Assembly (NCBI RefSeq): GCF_032452875.1
Contig: NC_083877.1
Location: forward strand, 42,457,724 to 42,521,723
DNA: 64,000 nucleotides
Source: Bos javanicus
Taxonomy: Eukaryota; Chordata; Mammalia; Artiodactyla; Bovidae
Direction: 5' to 3'
A program made the position numbers and the translations under genes. The notes below the pieces were generated by a model. That model did no database searches. It saw only the letters and a list, made by a program, of their open reading frames with translations, and had not been told where the DNA came from. This document shows, piece after piece, positions 11,304 to 22,200 of the stretch (position 1 is the first letter of the stretch; each line of letters opens with the position of its first letter).

Positions 11304-12149
11304 TTAAGTTGAAAATATTACAGAAATTGCTCTACACATTCAATACAATCTCTTTCAAAATCCCAACAGCATTTTTTTCAGAATAGAAAAATCTATTCTA
11401 AAATTCATATGGAATATCAAAGGACCTGGAATAATCAAAACAATATTTCAAAAGAGGAACAAAGAACAGAATTGGAGGTCTCATTCTTCCTGATTTCAAA
11501 ACTTTCTACAAAGCTACAGTAATCAAAACAGTGTGGTATTGGCATAAGGACAGACATATAGACCAATGGTACAAAATAGAATCCTAGAAACAAACCCTTG
11601 TATATATGATCAAATGATTTTTGACAAGGGTGCCAAGACCATGCAATAGGGAATGGACAATCTTTTCAACAAATGGTACTGTGAAAACTGGATATCCACA
11701 TGTAGAAGAATGAAATTGGACACTTTCCTTATATTATTTTTAAAAAATCAGCTTTGTTTAGGAACAAAGACCTAAATTTAAGAGCTAAACTATAAAACTC
11801 TTAGAAGAAAACACAGGAGAAAAGCTTCATAACACTGGACTTGATAATGATTTTTTGGCTATGACACCAAAAGCACAGGCAAGAAAAGAAAAAATAAAGG
11901 CTTCAACAAAATAAAAAAGCTTAGTGCATCAAAGGACACTCTGAAGAGAGTAAAAAGACAGCCCACACAATGGGAAAGTATGATAAGGAGTTAATATTCA
12001 GAATATATGAAAACTCCTATAACTCAGAAACAAAAAAATAAAACCAAACCTAATTTTAAAATGGACAAAGGACTTGAATAGATATGTCTCCAAAGAAGAT
12101 ATACATATGGCCAATAAGCACACAAAAAGATGTTCAACATCATTAGTCA

Positions 12150-12363
12150 CGTTGTTATTGTTTTCTTGTTAAGTGGTGTCTGACTCTCTTGCGACCCTAT
12201 GGAAAAGTAGGCTGCCAGGCTCCTTCTGTCCATGGGATTTCCTAGGCAAGAATATTGGAGTAGGTTGCCATTTCCTTCTCCAGGGGATTTTCCTGACCCA
12301 GAGATCAAACCCACAACTCCTGCATTGGCAGGCAGGTTCTTTACCATTGAGCCACCAGGGAAG
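12150..12363 (-). mobile_element. Bov-tA SINE, antisense
   Basis: Reverse-oriented copy ending 'gagccaccagggaag'. The flanks cattagtcacg (left) and tattaatcatg (right) are similar but not identical, as expected of a diverged TSD. Confidence 0.92.
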
Positions 12364-12378
12364 CCTCTATTAATCATG

Positions 12379-12647
12379 CTGCTACTGCTAAGTCGCTTCA
12401 GTCTTGTCCGACTCTGTGCGACCCCATAGACAGCAGCCCACCAGGCTCCCCTGTCCCTGGGATTCTCCAGGCAATAACACTGGAGTGGGTTGCCATTTCC
12501 TTCTCCAATGCATGAAAGTGAAAAGTGAAAGTGAAGTCACTCAGTTGTGTCCGACTCTTAGCGACCCCACGGACTGCAGCCCACCAGGCTCCTCCATCCA
12601 TGGGATTTTCCAGGCAAGAGTACTGGAGTGGGGTGCCATTGCCTTCT
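12379..12647 (-). mobile_element. Bov-A2 dimeric SINE, antisense, exact TSD
   Basis: Two Bov-A monomers in tandem are joined by a 'gaaagtgaaaagtgaaagtg' linker at about 12513-12532. The copy is flanked by an exact 15-bp duplication, cctctattaatcatg, at 12364-12378 and 12648-12662. It landed immediately beside the Bov-tA at 12150-12363 inside the L1. Confidence 0.95.
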
Positions 12648-13389
12648 CCTCTATTAATCATGAGGAAAATGCAAATCAAAACTACAAAGAGATATCACTC
12701 TACACCCCTTAGAATGGCTTTTACCAAAACCAAAACCAAACAAAATGAAAAACAAAAAGAATAAAACAAAAACAATGAAAAAAGAAACAGAAAATAGTAA
12801 GCATTGACATAGTTGTAGAGAAATTGGAACTCTAGTACTCTGCTGATGGGATGTGAAATGGTGCAGCTGTTGTGGAAACCAGTTTGATTGCTCCAAATGG
12901 TAAACATAGCATTACTTGTATGCAGTAATTCCACTCCTCGGTATATACTCAAAACAACCAAAAGCAGGCAACGAAACAGAAACTTATACACCAATGTCTG
13001 TAGCAGCATTATTCACAATAGCTGAAAAGTAGAAACAACCCAACTGTTTACCATGAGATGAATGGTTAAAGGAAATGTACCTTATACATATAATGCATAT
13101 TTGGCCATAAAGAGGAATGAAATTCTAATACCTGTTATAATAAATGAAACTTGAAAATATTATGCTAAGCAAAATAACAAAAGGACAAATAACATATGAT
13201 TCAATATATATATGTGGTACCTGGAAAGTAGAATAGAGATTGCCTGGAGCTCAGGGGGAGGGAGAAATAGGGAGTTACTTTTAAACTATTCCTGAGTTTC
13301 TGTTTGGGATGATAAAAATGTTTTGGGAAATGAACAGTGGTGATGATGGCACAGCATTGCAAATGCATTAAAGCCACTAAATTGTACAT

Positions 13390-13619
13390 ATGTCTGCTTA
13401 GTCCTGCTTAGTCCCTCAGTCGTGTCTGACTCTTGTGACTCCCTGCCCCCTCCATGGACTGTAGCCCACCAGGCTCCTCTGTACGTGGGATTCTCCAGGC
13501 TTGAATACTAGAGTGGGTTGCCATGCCCTCCTCCAACGGATCTTTCCAACCCAGAGATTGAACCCAGGCCTCCTGCATTGCAGGTGGATTCTTAACTGTC
13601 TGAGCCACCAGGGAAGCCC
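13390..13619 (-). mobile_element. Bov-tA SINE, antisense, exact TSD
   Basis: Reverse-oriented copy flanked by the 11-bp duplication aaattgtacat at 13379-13389 and 13620-13630. It interrupts the 3' UTR of the L1. Confidence 0.95.
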
Positions 13620-13740
13620 AAATTGTACATTAAAACACACACACACCATTTATTTTTAAATTGTACATATAAAAATGGTTAAAATTGTAAATTTTATATT
13701 ATAAATATTTTACCATAGTTAAAAACAGTTTAAAAAAATA

Positions 13741-14862
13741 CACATACCAGAGCTCCATTCTTGAAGAACAGAGAGGCAGATGCTGTAAATATGGGATGGG
13801 TACTTGGAATCTGTAATTTTTTTTTTTTAATGCCTTCCTGTCTTTCTTGGGCATAGACAGGTTTGGGAATTTAGGATATAATCTCTATCAACTCTTTCCA
13901 AGGGGACTGACACCAGCCTGTGAGGAAATGTTTAACAGTATATGAGGAAAACGTGTTTTTCATAAGATCTTAGTGTGTTAGAGTGCTGCTTTTAAAATCT
14001 GAGATTGTCATTTTCACATTGTTTTGGTATTAGAGTCAGGCTGTTTTTGAAACCGTCTGTACTTGGTAAAATGAAAATCATTAATCCTTTGTTGGGCTCC
14101 CCCGAAACTGTGAAATTTTAATGGCTTATTAAATTCCAAAGGCTGGAAAAGTTTGCTCCAGATGCTAACCATTTGAAAATATGGTAGCATAGACTGCTCC
14201 TGCTATTTATTTGTACAATAAGAAACTGGAAGGATGTATGCATTTTTCGTTGTTCGTAGGATCCTCGAGGGAAAAAAAAAAAGGGCAGAGTTGCAGTTGA
14301 CAGTATTAAGATATTATTTCTCTTGCTGCCTGCTGCAATGCTCTTCCTCCATAAGGGGAGGCGGGACCAGGAAGACAGAGAATAGTATAACTCTTCCGGG
14401 AGAAGAACCGCCTTCTGGGCAGGGCCTTGAAGGCCCTTGCCTCAGTGTTTGGGGGCTGAGGAAGGGCAGGGGCCAGGGAACGGCCACTGCTAAGGGATGC
14501 CTTTGCATTCCAAAGGACTGTTTCTGTCCAGGGAGTGTAGAGTCTGTGGGAGCCACACCCACCCCCACCCTTCAGGCAGTTTAATTATTGAAAAGTGCTT
14601 TGGAAGCACAAAGGGCTGGAGAGACTCCATGTGCCCTTGCTCGGGCCTGTGTGGGAGTTGGCATTTGTGACACTGAGGCTCCTCTGGGAGGCTGTGGAAC
14701 AAGAAACACTTCTTTCCTCTTGCGGTTCAATCTTAGGATTTGTCCAGGAAACAGAGAGACGGTCCAGGGACAGCATTCTATCTCCAGAGAGAAGTGCTTT
14801 TTTTTTTTTTTTTGGTGATAGGATTTGTAAGATATTTAAATAAATGAGCCACATCAGATTTT
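13741..14862. other. No gene recognised; GC-rich patch and oligo-T runs
   Basis: The GC-rich patch at 14340-14580 gives several overlapping chance frames. Oligo-T runs lie near 13819-13828 and 14799-14813. I see no motif or splice structure. Confidence 0.4.
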
Positions 14863-15310
14863 AGTTTTGTTTTCTTGTTTTAAATTTTATATTAAAAGTT
14901 TACATTCAGGTCATTTGTATATAAATGAGATCATGTAATATGTTCCTATTCTGTGACTTAACTGTTTTTAAACTTAACAATGTTTGCTGGAGTTCTTTTT
15001 GTGTTAGTACATAAAAGCTTCCCTCATTTTTCTTTAAAGGCTACATTCTTGCCAAATTATGGACACATTGGTGGTTTGCCATTTTTCAGCATCAAACAAA
15101 CAATACTGCTGCAAGCTTTTGTTCACAAATTTATGTGCTTATGCATCAATATTTCTGAAGGATATATTTCTGAAGTAGGATTTCTGCATCAAAAGGCATG
15201 CACGTTTGAATTTTGGGTAAATAATGCCAAAGCTTCTCCCTGAAAATTCTGTTCTAATTTACAAAGACACCAAAATACTCATGGACATTGAACATTATAA
15301 ATTAAAAAAA
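14863..15310 (-). mobile_element. Old L1 (L1M-type) fragment, antisense
   Basis: Reverse-oriented L1 3' sequence is suggested by 'tataaatgagatcatgtaa', 'aggctacattcttgccaaa' and 'atcaaaaggcatgcacg'. Divergence is high and boundaries are approximate. Confidence 0.55.
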
Positions 15311-15389
15311 AACTGCCAGCATCATATGCAGAAAAAGCTGCATCATTTAAAATCGCATCTTTTCTTGTGCATCTTTTCATATGCCTATT

Positions 15390-16245
15390 GACCATTTGGA
15401 TTTTTGGTAGCATTTTCTCAAAGTATAAAAATACAGAAAAGTATAAAAGTATACAGAAAAGTATTCTACTGAAATAATTAACAGAATTCTTCTTATACCA
15501 CCATCCAGGTCAAGAAATAGAATATTATCAGAACTTTTCCCACCCCCCCCAAGTAATCACTATTCTGCAATATAACTTGCATAGATTAGACGTGCCTGGT
15601 TTTAAACTTCATAAAATGGAATCATACAGCATGCACTCATGTCTAGCTTCCTTCATTCAACATTATGAGTCATTCATGTACTTGCTTGTAGCTGTAATGT
15701 ATTCATTTACATTGCTTATTATATTCCATTATGTGAATATACCACAATTTATTTACTGATGGATATTTGGGTTCTTTCCAACTTTCAGTTACTAGCAAAT
15801 AATGATGCTATGGATGTTCCTGTGCATGTCTTTCAGAATACATGTGCATACATTTTTGTTGGGTATATTATCTAGGAATGAAATTTTGGGGTCATGAGTA
15901 ATATCAACCTGTCCAATTATATTTGTGAATTTTCTATAACTCTTCCTTGTATGTTAATTATTGGGTGGTTTGTATGCATTCTATTTATTCTGGATGTTTT
16001 TTCTGTTTTATAGCTCTTATAAATATTTTCTCCTGGTCTTTATTTATATTGACTTTTACTTCACAGAGTTTAAAATTTTTATGCAGTCAAGGTTATAAAT
16101 CTTTTTCTTTATGGTTTCTGAGCTTTATATTTTGTTTAGAAAGTCTTTCCCTATCTCAAGATTGTAAAATATTCTCTTATGTTTCCTTTGAATACTCATT
16201 TTGATTTTTACATTAGGATTTTTAATCAGTCTGAAATTTATAATG
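15390..16245 (-). mobile_element. Old L1 (L1M-type) fragment, antisense
   Basis: Typical words of antisense ancient L1 3' regions: 'aacttcataaaatggaatc', 'tatattccattatgtgaat', 'gatatttgggttctttcca' and 'atgcagtcaaggttataaa'. Probably the same or a sister insertion as 14863-15310. Confidence 0.7.
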
Positions 16246-18670
16246 GTGAGAGGCAGAGGCTAATTCATGCCCAACACTCAGGGCATGAATAAAATGATAC
16301 CATTTGCTGTCTGGATTTTTAGATATTTATTTTTAAAAATTCCAAGATAGGTGATGACACCAACGAGCTAAGAAACTGTCAAAAAATTTTTTTTAATTCT
16401 TTTTTTTTTTTTACTTTTTAATAGTTTTCCCTAACATAAGCCTCAGATCTTAAATGGGCAAAAGTTCTGTATTAGTGGTTGCTACCACAAATGCCATGCG
16501 TGTAAATGGTCAGTGACAATTCATTTACTGTGTATTTATGGAACTTTAAAATGCAGTTCTCGTGGATTTTTGTGTCTGATAAGGAGAAAGATTCCATCCT
16601 AGAATCTTCAAGGCAGACTGATGGCACATTGGATCTGGGCTCTCAGGCCGGGAAACCCACAGCTGCTTCTTCCCTCCTAAGGGCCCAGCTCCTGTCCATC
16701 TGAGCAGATGCCCCCAGATAGGTTATGTGATCTCAACCTATCCTCAGTATAGTAAGGGGTCCAGTTAAGATTTTATCCAGTCCCCAGGGTCAGCTTTTGT
16801 TTATAGACATGACTTCCTCCAGCAAGTCTGCTCACCTAAGGGAAACTATTTTCTTGCCCACCTGGATGATGGGTGCAGGGCCACATGTGGAGAAGCGTGT
16901 GAGAACTCAGTTGTCCTCCCAGTGTGTCTGAAACGGAGCACTGGCTTGTGCCTGTTAACTAGCAGTGCCCAGTGTGGAGTTGTCTGTTCACAGACTTTCC
17001 ACTGGCTCACAGTGTGAGCTGGTTTTATTCTGTTCGCCCCTCCTTTTTAAAACCTTTTTCCTTACACGTTTTGGAGAGGGCTGGTTACCTGTGGTTTAGT
17101 TAATAAGTTATATGACTGGAGCTTGAGCTGGAATGAGAAGAAACATCCCCCTAGCTTGACAAAGAGCTTGGTTTCCGGCTGGTGAACCACACATTCCCTG
17201 GTGAACCGTCTGAGCTGGTTCACTTGGAAATTGATCTGACCAAGCTCCAAAAATATAATCAAAGTGGGTTGAAATCACTCATTTTGTCACTTTCATTCTT
17301 AGTTTCACTATTTAAGGATTTGGCTGAAAGCATTTTAAGGATTTTGTCCTGAAAGCATGGAATTTTCTATTTGTGACAATGGCATTGTGTGTGCGTGCAC
17401 ATATTCAGTGTCCTGGGCTTGCCTGTACAGGCATGTTTTCAGCTGAACTATTTATACCTAAAGGCATGCAGTGATTAAAGATCACAGCGTATGGCAAGTT
17501 TTCTTTGATTTCCAGAATTGCCTATCTGAATTTGTAGGTTAGTGTCTTTGGAGAAATGCAATGTGCATCCAACTGATCACCTAGGTAGAGGACCTTGCCT
17601 CAGAAATATCTGAGGATAATTTACTTAGAAGAAACCAATATGCCTTTTTTTTTTTTTTTTTGAGGAACAGGTGTATTTGACCACACATTGGGGAAGTGAA
17701 GACCTGAGCTTTGAGGAAGTCAAGTGTGAGGCCTCAGAGTGGTTATTTATATCTGAGTGATGTGTATTGAAAGTCAAAGACTTTCATTCCCCCAACATCA
17801 CAGAACCAATTTAGAGAAGAGAAAAGGTGTGAGTTTTGCCTTGTTAAATATCTGTTGCACAGAGAAGAGTTCTGGTGTGGGTCAGACTGGGTCATGATCC
17901 ACACACAGGCTCTACTGTAGACAGAAGGGTATTCACATGCTCTTGCTTCAGTACTTTGTGGATAAAGTGGCTCATTTCCCATTGGTTGACAGATGTGTGA
18001 CTTGATTCTTGCTTCTTTTCCCAAGATGCTCCTCCCCCAACCCCACCATGTGAGCAGCCTGGTGTGGATGTTTGGGGGAGAAGGGGAGGAAGAACCTTAC
18101 ATTTTCTCTCAGCTCAAAATAAGAACACTGGACTCTAACAACAGCCCCAAACTATACATTAGAAACCCTTGTGTTCGCTGTTAGAACAAATGAAGCCTCA
18201 TGTGACTAGTTTCCACTTTTCTGTCTCTTGAATTGTAAAGTTCCCCTGCTCCACGCTCTTCTGGTTATGGGAAACGAGTGTGTTTTCAGACCAACATGTC
18301 AGAATTATGAGGAAGAAACTTGGCTGTGGAACAAACTACGTGATATGCTTGACAAGAACTGAGTAAAAATACGTCTCAGATTTTCTGAGGCGGTCTTCCA
18401 TTTTTGGTTCAGAAATAGGACCCAGCAGCCGCAGAAAGAGAAGCACCTTTGCGGCACCATTAGGGTCACATAGAGTCCCAAGTAAGGAACCAACAGAGGA
18501 TTTTTCTGCACAGAAAGATGGGGTGTCTCTAGGAGGAGAACTTAGTCCTGTTTCTACCAGAGGTAGGTGGAAACTGAAAAGAGAATTTGTGATCATCTGC
18601 TCTAAATGAGAAGGCCAAGGTGCAGAGTCCTCAGAAGGATGGAGCAGTGAGGAAATGTGAGGTGGCGGGA
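16246..18670. other. No gene or repeat recognised
   Basis: Largely non-repetitive. Oligo-T runs occur near 16400 and 17646-17661. Minus-strand frames at 17062-17262 and 17743-18024 and both-strand frames near 18305-18596 carry no family motif. Confidence 0.4.
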
Positions 18671-18682
18671 AATCACGAGCCC

Positions 18683-19049
18683 GTTTACATAAACATTTAG
18701 CTCCTTCTGGGCTCGCCTAAGCCTAGTCCTTTGGAGTTTGCCTTTTACGAGGGTAAACATGGTTTAAGAGTGAGCAAATATTAGTTCACATAATTAAAAC
18801 CTGTTGAGTTGAACAGGAAACGTTCAAGGGAAATCTGCAGGTGTCTGCAAGCAAGGGTGACTCTGGAAGGATCTCCGTATGTCGGCGCCTTTTCTCCCAA
18901 GGGGAGTGTCCCTGGAAGGAAGCCACTAAGGACAGGAGAGGAAACAGACTGCTTGTAAAAAACTGGAGCAGCGTGGAAAGGTTCTGAACTGATTAATAAG
19001 CCGCTAGCCCTGGGGAGGGTATAAAAGGCATCTGGGATATTTGCATTTT
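18683..19049 (+). promoter_or_regulatory. Candidate TATA promoter with forkhead-type sites
   Basis: A good TATA box, tataaaagg, lies at 19020-19028 in a GC-leaning context. Upstream are the paired word gtttacataaaca at 18683-18695, gtaaaca at 18753-18759 (the reverse of TGTTTAC) and gattaataag at 18991-19000. Forkhead factors of the FOXA type are known to bind TGTTTAC words and homeodomain factors bind TAAT words. A start site near 19050 would be expected. This is a motif-based inference with no transcript evidence. Confidence 0.35.
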
Positions 19050-19166
19050 TGTTTATTGAAGAGAGGAAGGCGCCTCACAACTCTCTCTCCCTAATTCATT
19101 CAGGACATGATATTTTTAAGACTGCTGCCATCTCAAGGCTTGAATCTGTTTTCAGCTTCTCTCCAG
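19050..19166 (+). other. Candidate first exon downstream of the 19.02-kb TATA box
   Basis: An ATG at 19107 opens a frame beginning MIFLRLLPSQGLNLFSASLQ, which is mildly hydrophobic. A CAG|GT word near 19166 could end an exon but is a weak donor because it continues TTCA. Reading on, the frame runs through an A-tract (KKKKK), which argues against an unspliced protein. Confidence 0.18.
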
Positions 19167-19719
19167 GTTTCATCACACATGTATATTAAAAAAAAAAAAA
19201 AAGACGGTTCCAATATGACTTTAAAAAGAAAAGCCAGCCTGACTTCTAAAATCCAATTTTGCCCCGTGGATGTATTTTCTTCCTGGAGGGGCCATGTGAT
19301 CTCTCCCCTCCTCACCATCCTGCATTCTCTGCATTCCAAGGCCTGGTCACAGCCAGATAGAAACTCTTATCCTCAGGCTGTCTGTAGTGAATGAGAGAGG
19401 GGCCTTGTTCAGACCAAGGGTGGAGACAAATGGGTGTGTAACTCACCATAATCCATGGCAAGAAATGATACAGTCATGAGAGAAAAATAAAGTGCTGATG
19501 GAAAAGTAATCTCATTAGAAGGATTTGTTTGTGGTGGCATTTGAAATGAGCCTGAAAAAATGAGTAGGATTTTGACAGATGGCAAAGAGTATCACTGGTA
19601 TTATTATGGTGTTAACTTTCAATAAAATCAAATGAATCTGAATCTGTTCAGAACTCTTTAAACTTTTGTGAGGCTGGGCCTGGGCACACTGTTCTGCTGG
19701 TAGTAGTACCCTAATTATG
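19167..19719. other. No feature recognised
   Basis: Contains the oligo-A tract at 19189-19203. Otherwise ordinary DNA. Confidence 0.4.
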
Positions 19720-19905
19720 CTCTTCACTTCACTTCAGTCGTGTCCAACTCTGTGCGACCCATAGACGGCAGCCCACCAGGCTCCCCGTCCCTGGGATTCT
19801 CCAGGCAAGAACACTGGAGTGGGTTGCCATTTCCTTCTCCAATGCATGAAAGTGAAAGTGAAGTTGCTCAGTCGTGTCTGACTCTTAGCGACCCCATGGA
19901 CTGCA
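19720..19905 (-). mobile_element. Bov-A2 SINE, antisense, truncated
   Basis: Reverse-oriented dimer: the first monomer begins 'cttcagtcgtgtccaactc', the linker 'gcatgaaagtgaaagtgaa' follows, and the second monomer is cut after 'accccatggactgca'. Confidence 0.92.
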
Positions 19906-20305
19906 TCTCCCAATCTCAACCCACCTCCTGGCTCCAGGTTCAGGCATGCGACCCAGACTAACCAATAGGAGAACCACATTCCCTTAACGCAGTGATTGGG
20001 TTGTAAGCATGTGACTGAGGCTGAGCCAATCCTGGAGCTTTTTCTGGAACCACTGGGTAAAAGGCATCCTCTTTCTGCTGGGATTGCTGAGGTGGTGGGT
20101 TGATATGCAGGAACCCCAGGTGGCCAGTCTTGTTACCACAGAGAGAGAACCTGAGAGACACAGAGATTCCTGAGCACTTGGAGCCAGCTGTGCCTGAAAT
20201 TCTACTCTGGACTTTTTAGTCAGGGCAATAAATTCACCTTTTAATAAGGCATTTTGTGTTTTTCTCTTGCAAACAAAAGAGTCCTAACCTATACATAAAA
20301 TTTTA
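19906..20305 (+). mobile_element. Old interspersed repeat (family not named)
   Basis: The end '..ggagccagctgtgcctgaa..' with '..caaaagagtcctaacctat' near 20285 matches the tails of an ancient mammalian repeat class I know by sight but cannot name safely. CCAAT-like words (accaatagg near 19960) and an aataaa near 20227 are present. Confidence 0.4.
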
Positions 20306-20821
20306 GTCTGCTTTAACAAACAAAAAACCCCAGTGGGGCAAGGGTGGTTACAGAATCATAGAGCAGTTTCCTAGCAAAAAGAAATCTTCCTACTGCTAAC
20401 ATTTCCAGGTGCCAGTGACTAAGAATTTGGAGACTTTATCCTTAACCCCCTTGTCTGAGGCTGCTCACCAATCTAAGTGTGCTGGATATTTTCCAATGAA
20501 TCAGAAATGAAATACGCAGCACAATAGCCACAAAGCATTGAAAACAGCTCGTTGCCTTTTGTCTCTCTCCAAGCTTTGTTTTTTCTGGGTCACATTTTGT
20601 AAGTGAAGAGTCGTAGTGATAATTCTGTTTGGATTTATTAACAGTTGAATAGACCTTTGAGAAAAGATTTGTTAATCATCAGAAGCAAATTCACCACAGA
20701 AGCATTGTAGACAGAGAGTGGGATGGTTGCCTTGAGCCAACTAATTCTCTGCCCCTTCAGGGAAAACTCTTGGATGTTTGAATTAAGTGCCACATCTGGA
20801 AATGCAGAAAGAGAATTGCTT
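20306..20821. other. No feature recognised
   Basis: Non-repetitive DNA; no motif or frame of note. Confidence 0.4.
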
Positions 20822-20945
20822 TTATTGAATGCATAGTATGTCCTTGGTACAAAGAACAGCATTTTGCCTGCATTCTCTCTCAATTTCATCAGTTCTACAA
20901 GGTAGGTCTTAGTCCTGTTTTACAGGTAGGGAATGATGCAGACAC
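20822..20945 (+). mobile_element. MIR SINE
   Basis: MIR core in order: 'tgaatgcatagtatgtcct', 'caatttcatcagttctaca' and 'aggtaggtcttagtcctgt'. Confidence 0.65.
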
Positions 20946-21480
20946 TGCCAGTTGCTACCCCCAAATCCATCCTCTTTTTGTTCCTTACAGATAGATAACC
21001 CCAAGAAGTTACTGCTTCTAGTTCAACGTTTATACTCCATGGGTGATTCCTGTCAACATTAATCATTTTGCAAACATTTGTCATGTCTTTCCTGCAGCTA
21101 TGAATGGCCGTGTGATATGGTTCTGACCAGTGAGACTTAAGTAGAAGTCTTCTGGGGATTTCTGGGAAAGTGTGGCTGTCCTTATATGGACATTGCCCCT
21201 TCCTCCTATTCTTTCCTTCACCCTACTTGGAACATGGATGTAAGACTGGTGCTGGAGCAGCCATGTTGTGACCTTGAGGCAACCGTAAGGCAGACAGCCA
21301 TATCCTGAGGGTGGTGAAACAGGAATACAGAAGAACACTGGGGTATTCTGACATTGTGAAGCTACTCTTTCTGCCCCCAAAGGCCTACTTTCAGTCTTGG
21401 TGTGTGAAAAAATAAACCATTGTTTCATTAACCCAGTGAGGCTGGGTTTCTGCTACAGACAACTGAATTCTATCCCTGAC
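20946..21480 (+). mobile_element. Old interspersed repeat, sister of 62740-63130 (family not named)
   Basis: Both stretches share a plan: an early 'gtgatatggttctgacc' or 'gtgacccggttttggcc' word, a central 'ggagcagccatgttgtgac' or 'gggtggatcagccatcca' word, and a terminal aataaacc or aataacc before 'ttgttt'. This is a diverged mammalian repeat. I do not assign a name. Confidence 0.4.
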
Positions 21481-21889
21481 TACACAGAAACTGAACTAAA
21501 GAAGTTTAAGGGACTTGCTCACATTTCCATATAAAGTAATGTCTCAAAGCTGAATGAGACATAGTACCCAGCTTTAAAGAATTCAAGCCTAGTTTGGGAG
21601 GCAGATACATAAATAGATAATTATAGTGTAATGATGGGATTTACCTAAGGGTAACATAGATGCCTCAAAAAAAAAAAAAAAGAGAGAGTCAGAAGTGGAA
21701 CAGGAGTTAGCCAGGCAGAGGAGTGAGGTGGGGAAAAGAGAGTATAGCTTGAATAAAAGGTATGTAAGTGAGACACAGCACAGCCTATGCAGGGAGTCAC
21801 GCAGGCTGCTGTGAGTTGTTGAAGCATAAAGTATGAGGCAGGCAGTCAGGAGAAATGCAGCTGGAGGGGTGTTTCATTTTACTATTGAG
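21481..21889. other. Weak L2-like text; no gene
   Basis: 21690-21840 reads loosely like the 'aggcagaggagtgag' zone of L2 but too diverged to be sure. An A-run lies at 21667-21681. Confidence 0.3.
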
Positions 21890-22200
21890 CATAATAAGCC
21901 ACCACCCAAAACTTGATGGCTTGAAAGTACATTTTATCATTTCTCATAATTCTGCAATCTGAGCTGAGTTCAGCTAGGTGGTTCTTCTGTTCATGGAGTA
22001 TCTACTGGGATTAGGACATCCAAGAAAACTTCTTAACCCCCAGCTTTGGTGCCTTGGCTGAGATAAATGGAAGAGCTGGGCCATTCTCTCTCTTTCTCTG
22101 GCCTCTTCAGGTGGCTTCCTCACAGTATGATGACATCAGAGTACATGGCAGATGGCTTCCAACTGGGAGGAAGAAGAAGCTTCCAGTGCATATAGGGTCT
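21890..22200 (+). mobile_element. Old interspersed repeat, sister of 63820-64000 (family not named)
   Basis: The word series 'aagccaccacccaaaacttg', 'atggcttgaaagtac' and 'ataattctgcaatctgag' recurs at the right edge of the window as 'acctaaaacttggtgtc', 'cacaattctgcagtctgg'. They are two copies of one old family in the same orientation. Confidence 0.5.

Larger units (their letters stand above)
9965..13740 (+). mobile_element. Old L1 LINE, ORF2 3' half and 3' UTR, SINE-riddled
   Basis: Diverged L1 ORF2 is recognisable from 'catttaaagaagacttaat'-like text near 9998, 'accagcattaccctgattc' near 10087 and 'tcctgatttcaaaactttc' near 11490. It continues to 'aggaaaatgcaaatcaaaa' at 12663 and ends in the 3' UTR near 13740 ('aaaatggttaaaattgtaa'). 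No reading frame of useful length survives. Five SINEs interrupt it: a CHR at 10848, three Bov-tA at 11083, 12150 and 13390, and a Bov-A2 at 12379. All are antisense to the L1. Confidence 0.88.

Noticed and set aside
12404..12712. Frames over the SINE cluster and similar ones at 29209-29568 and 39759-40130
   Set aside because: They are translations of Bov-A2 SINEs (recurring phrases such as SCLENPMDGG on one strand and CPTLSDPMDC on the other).
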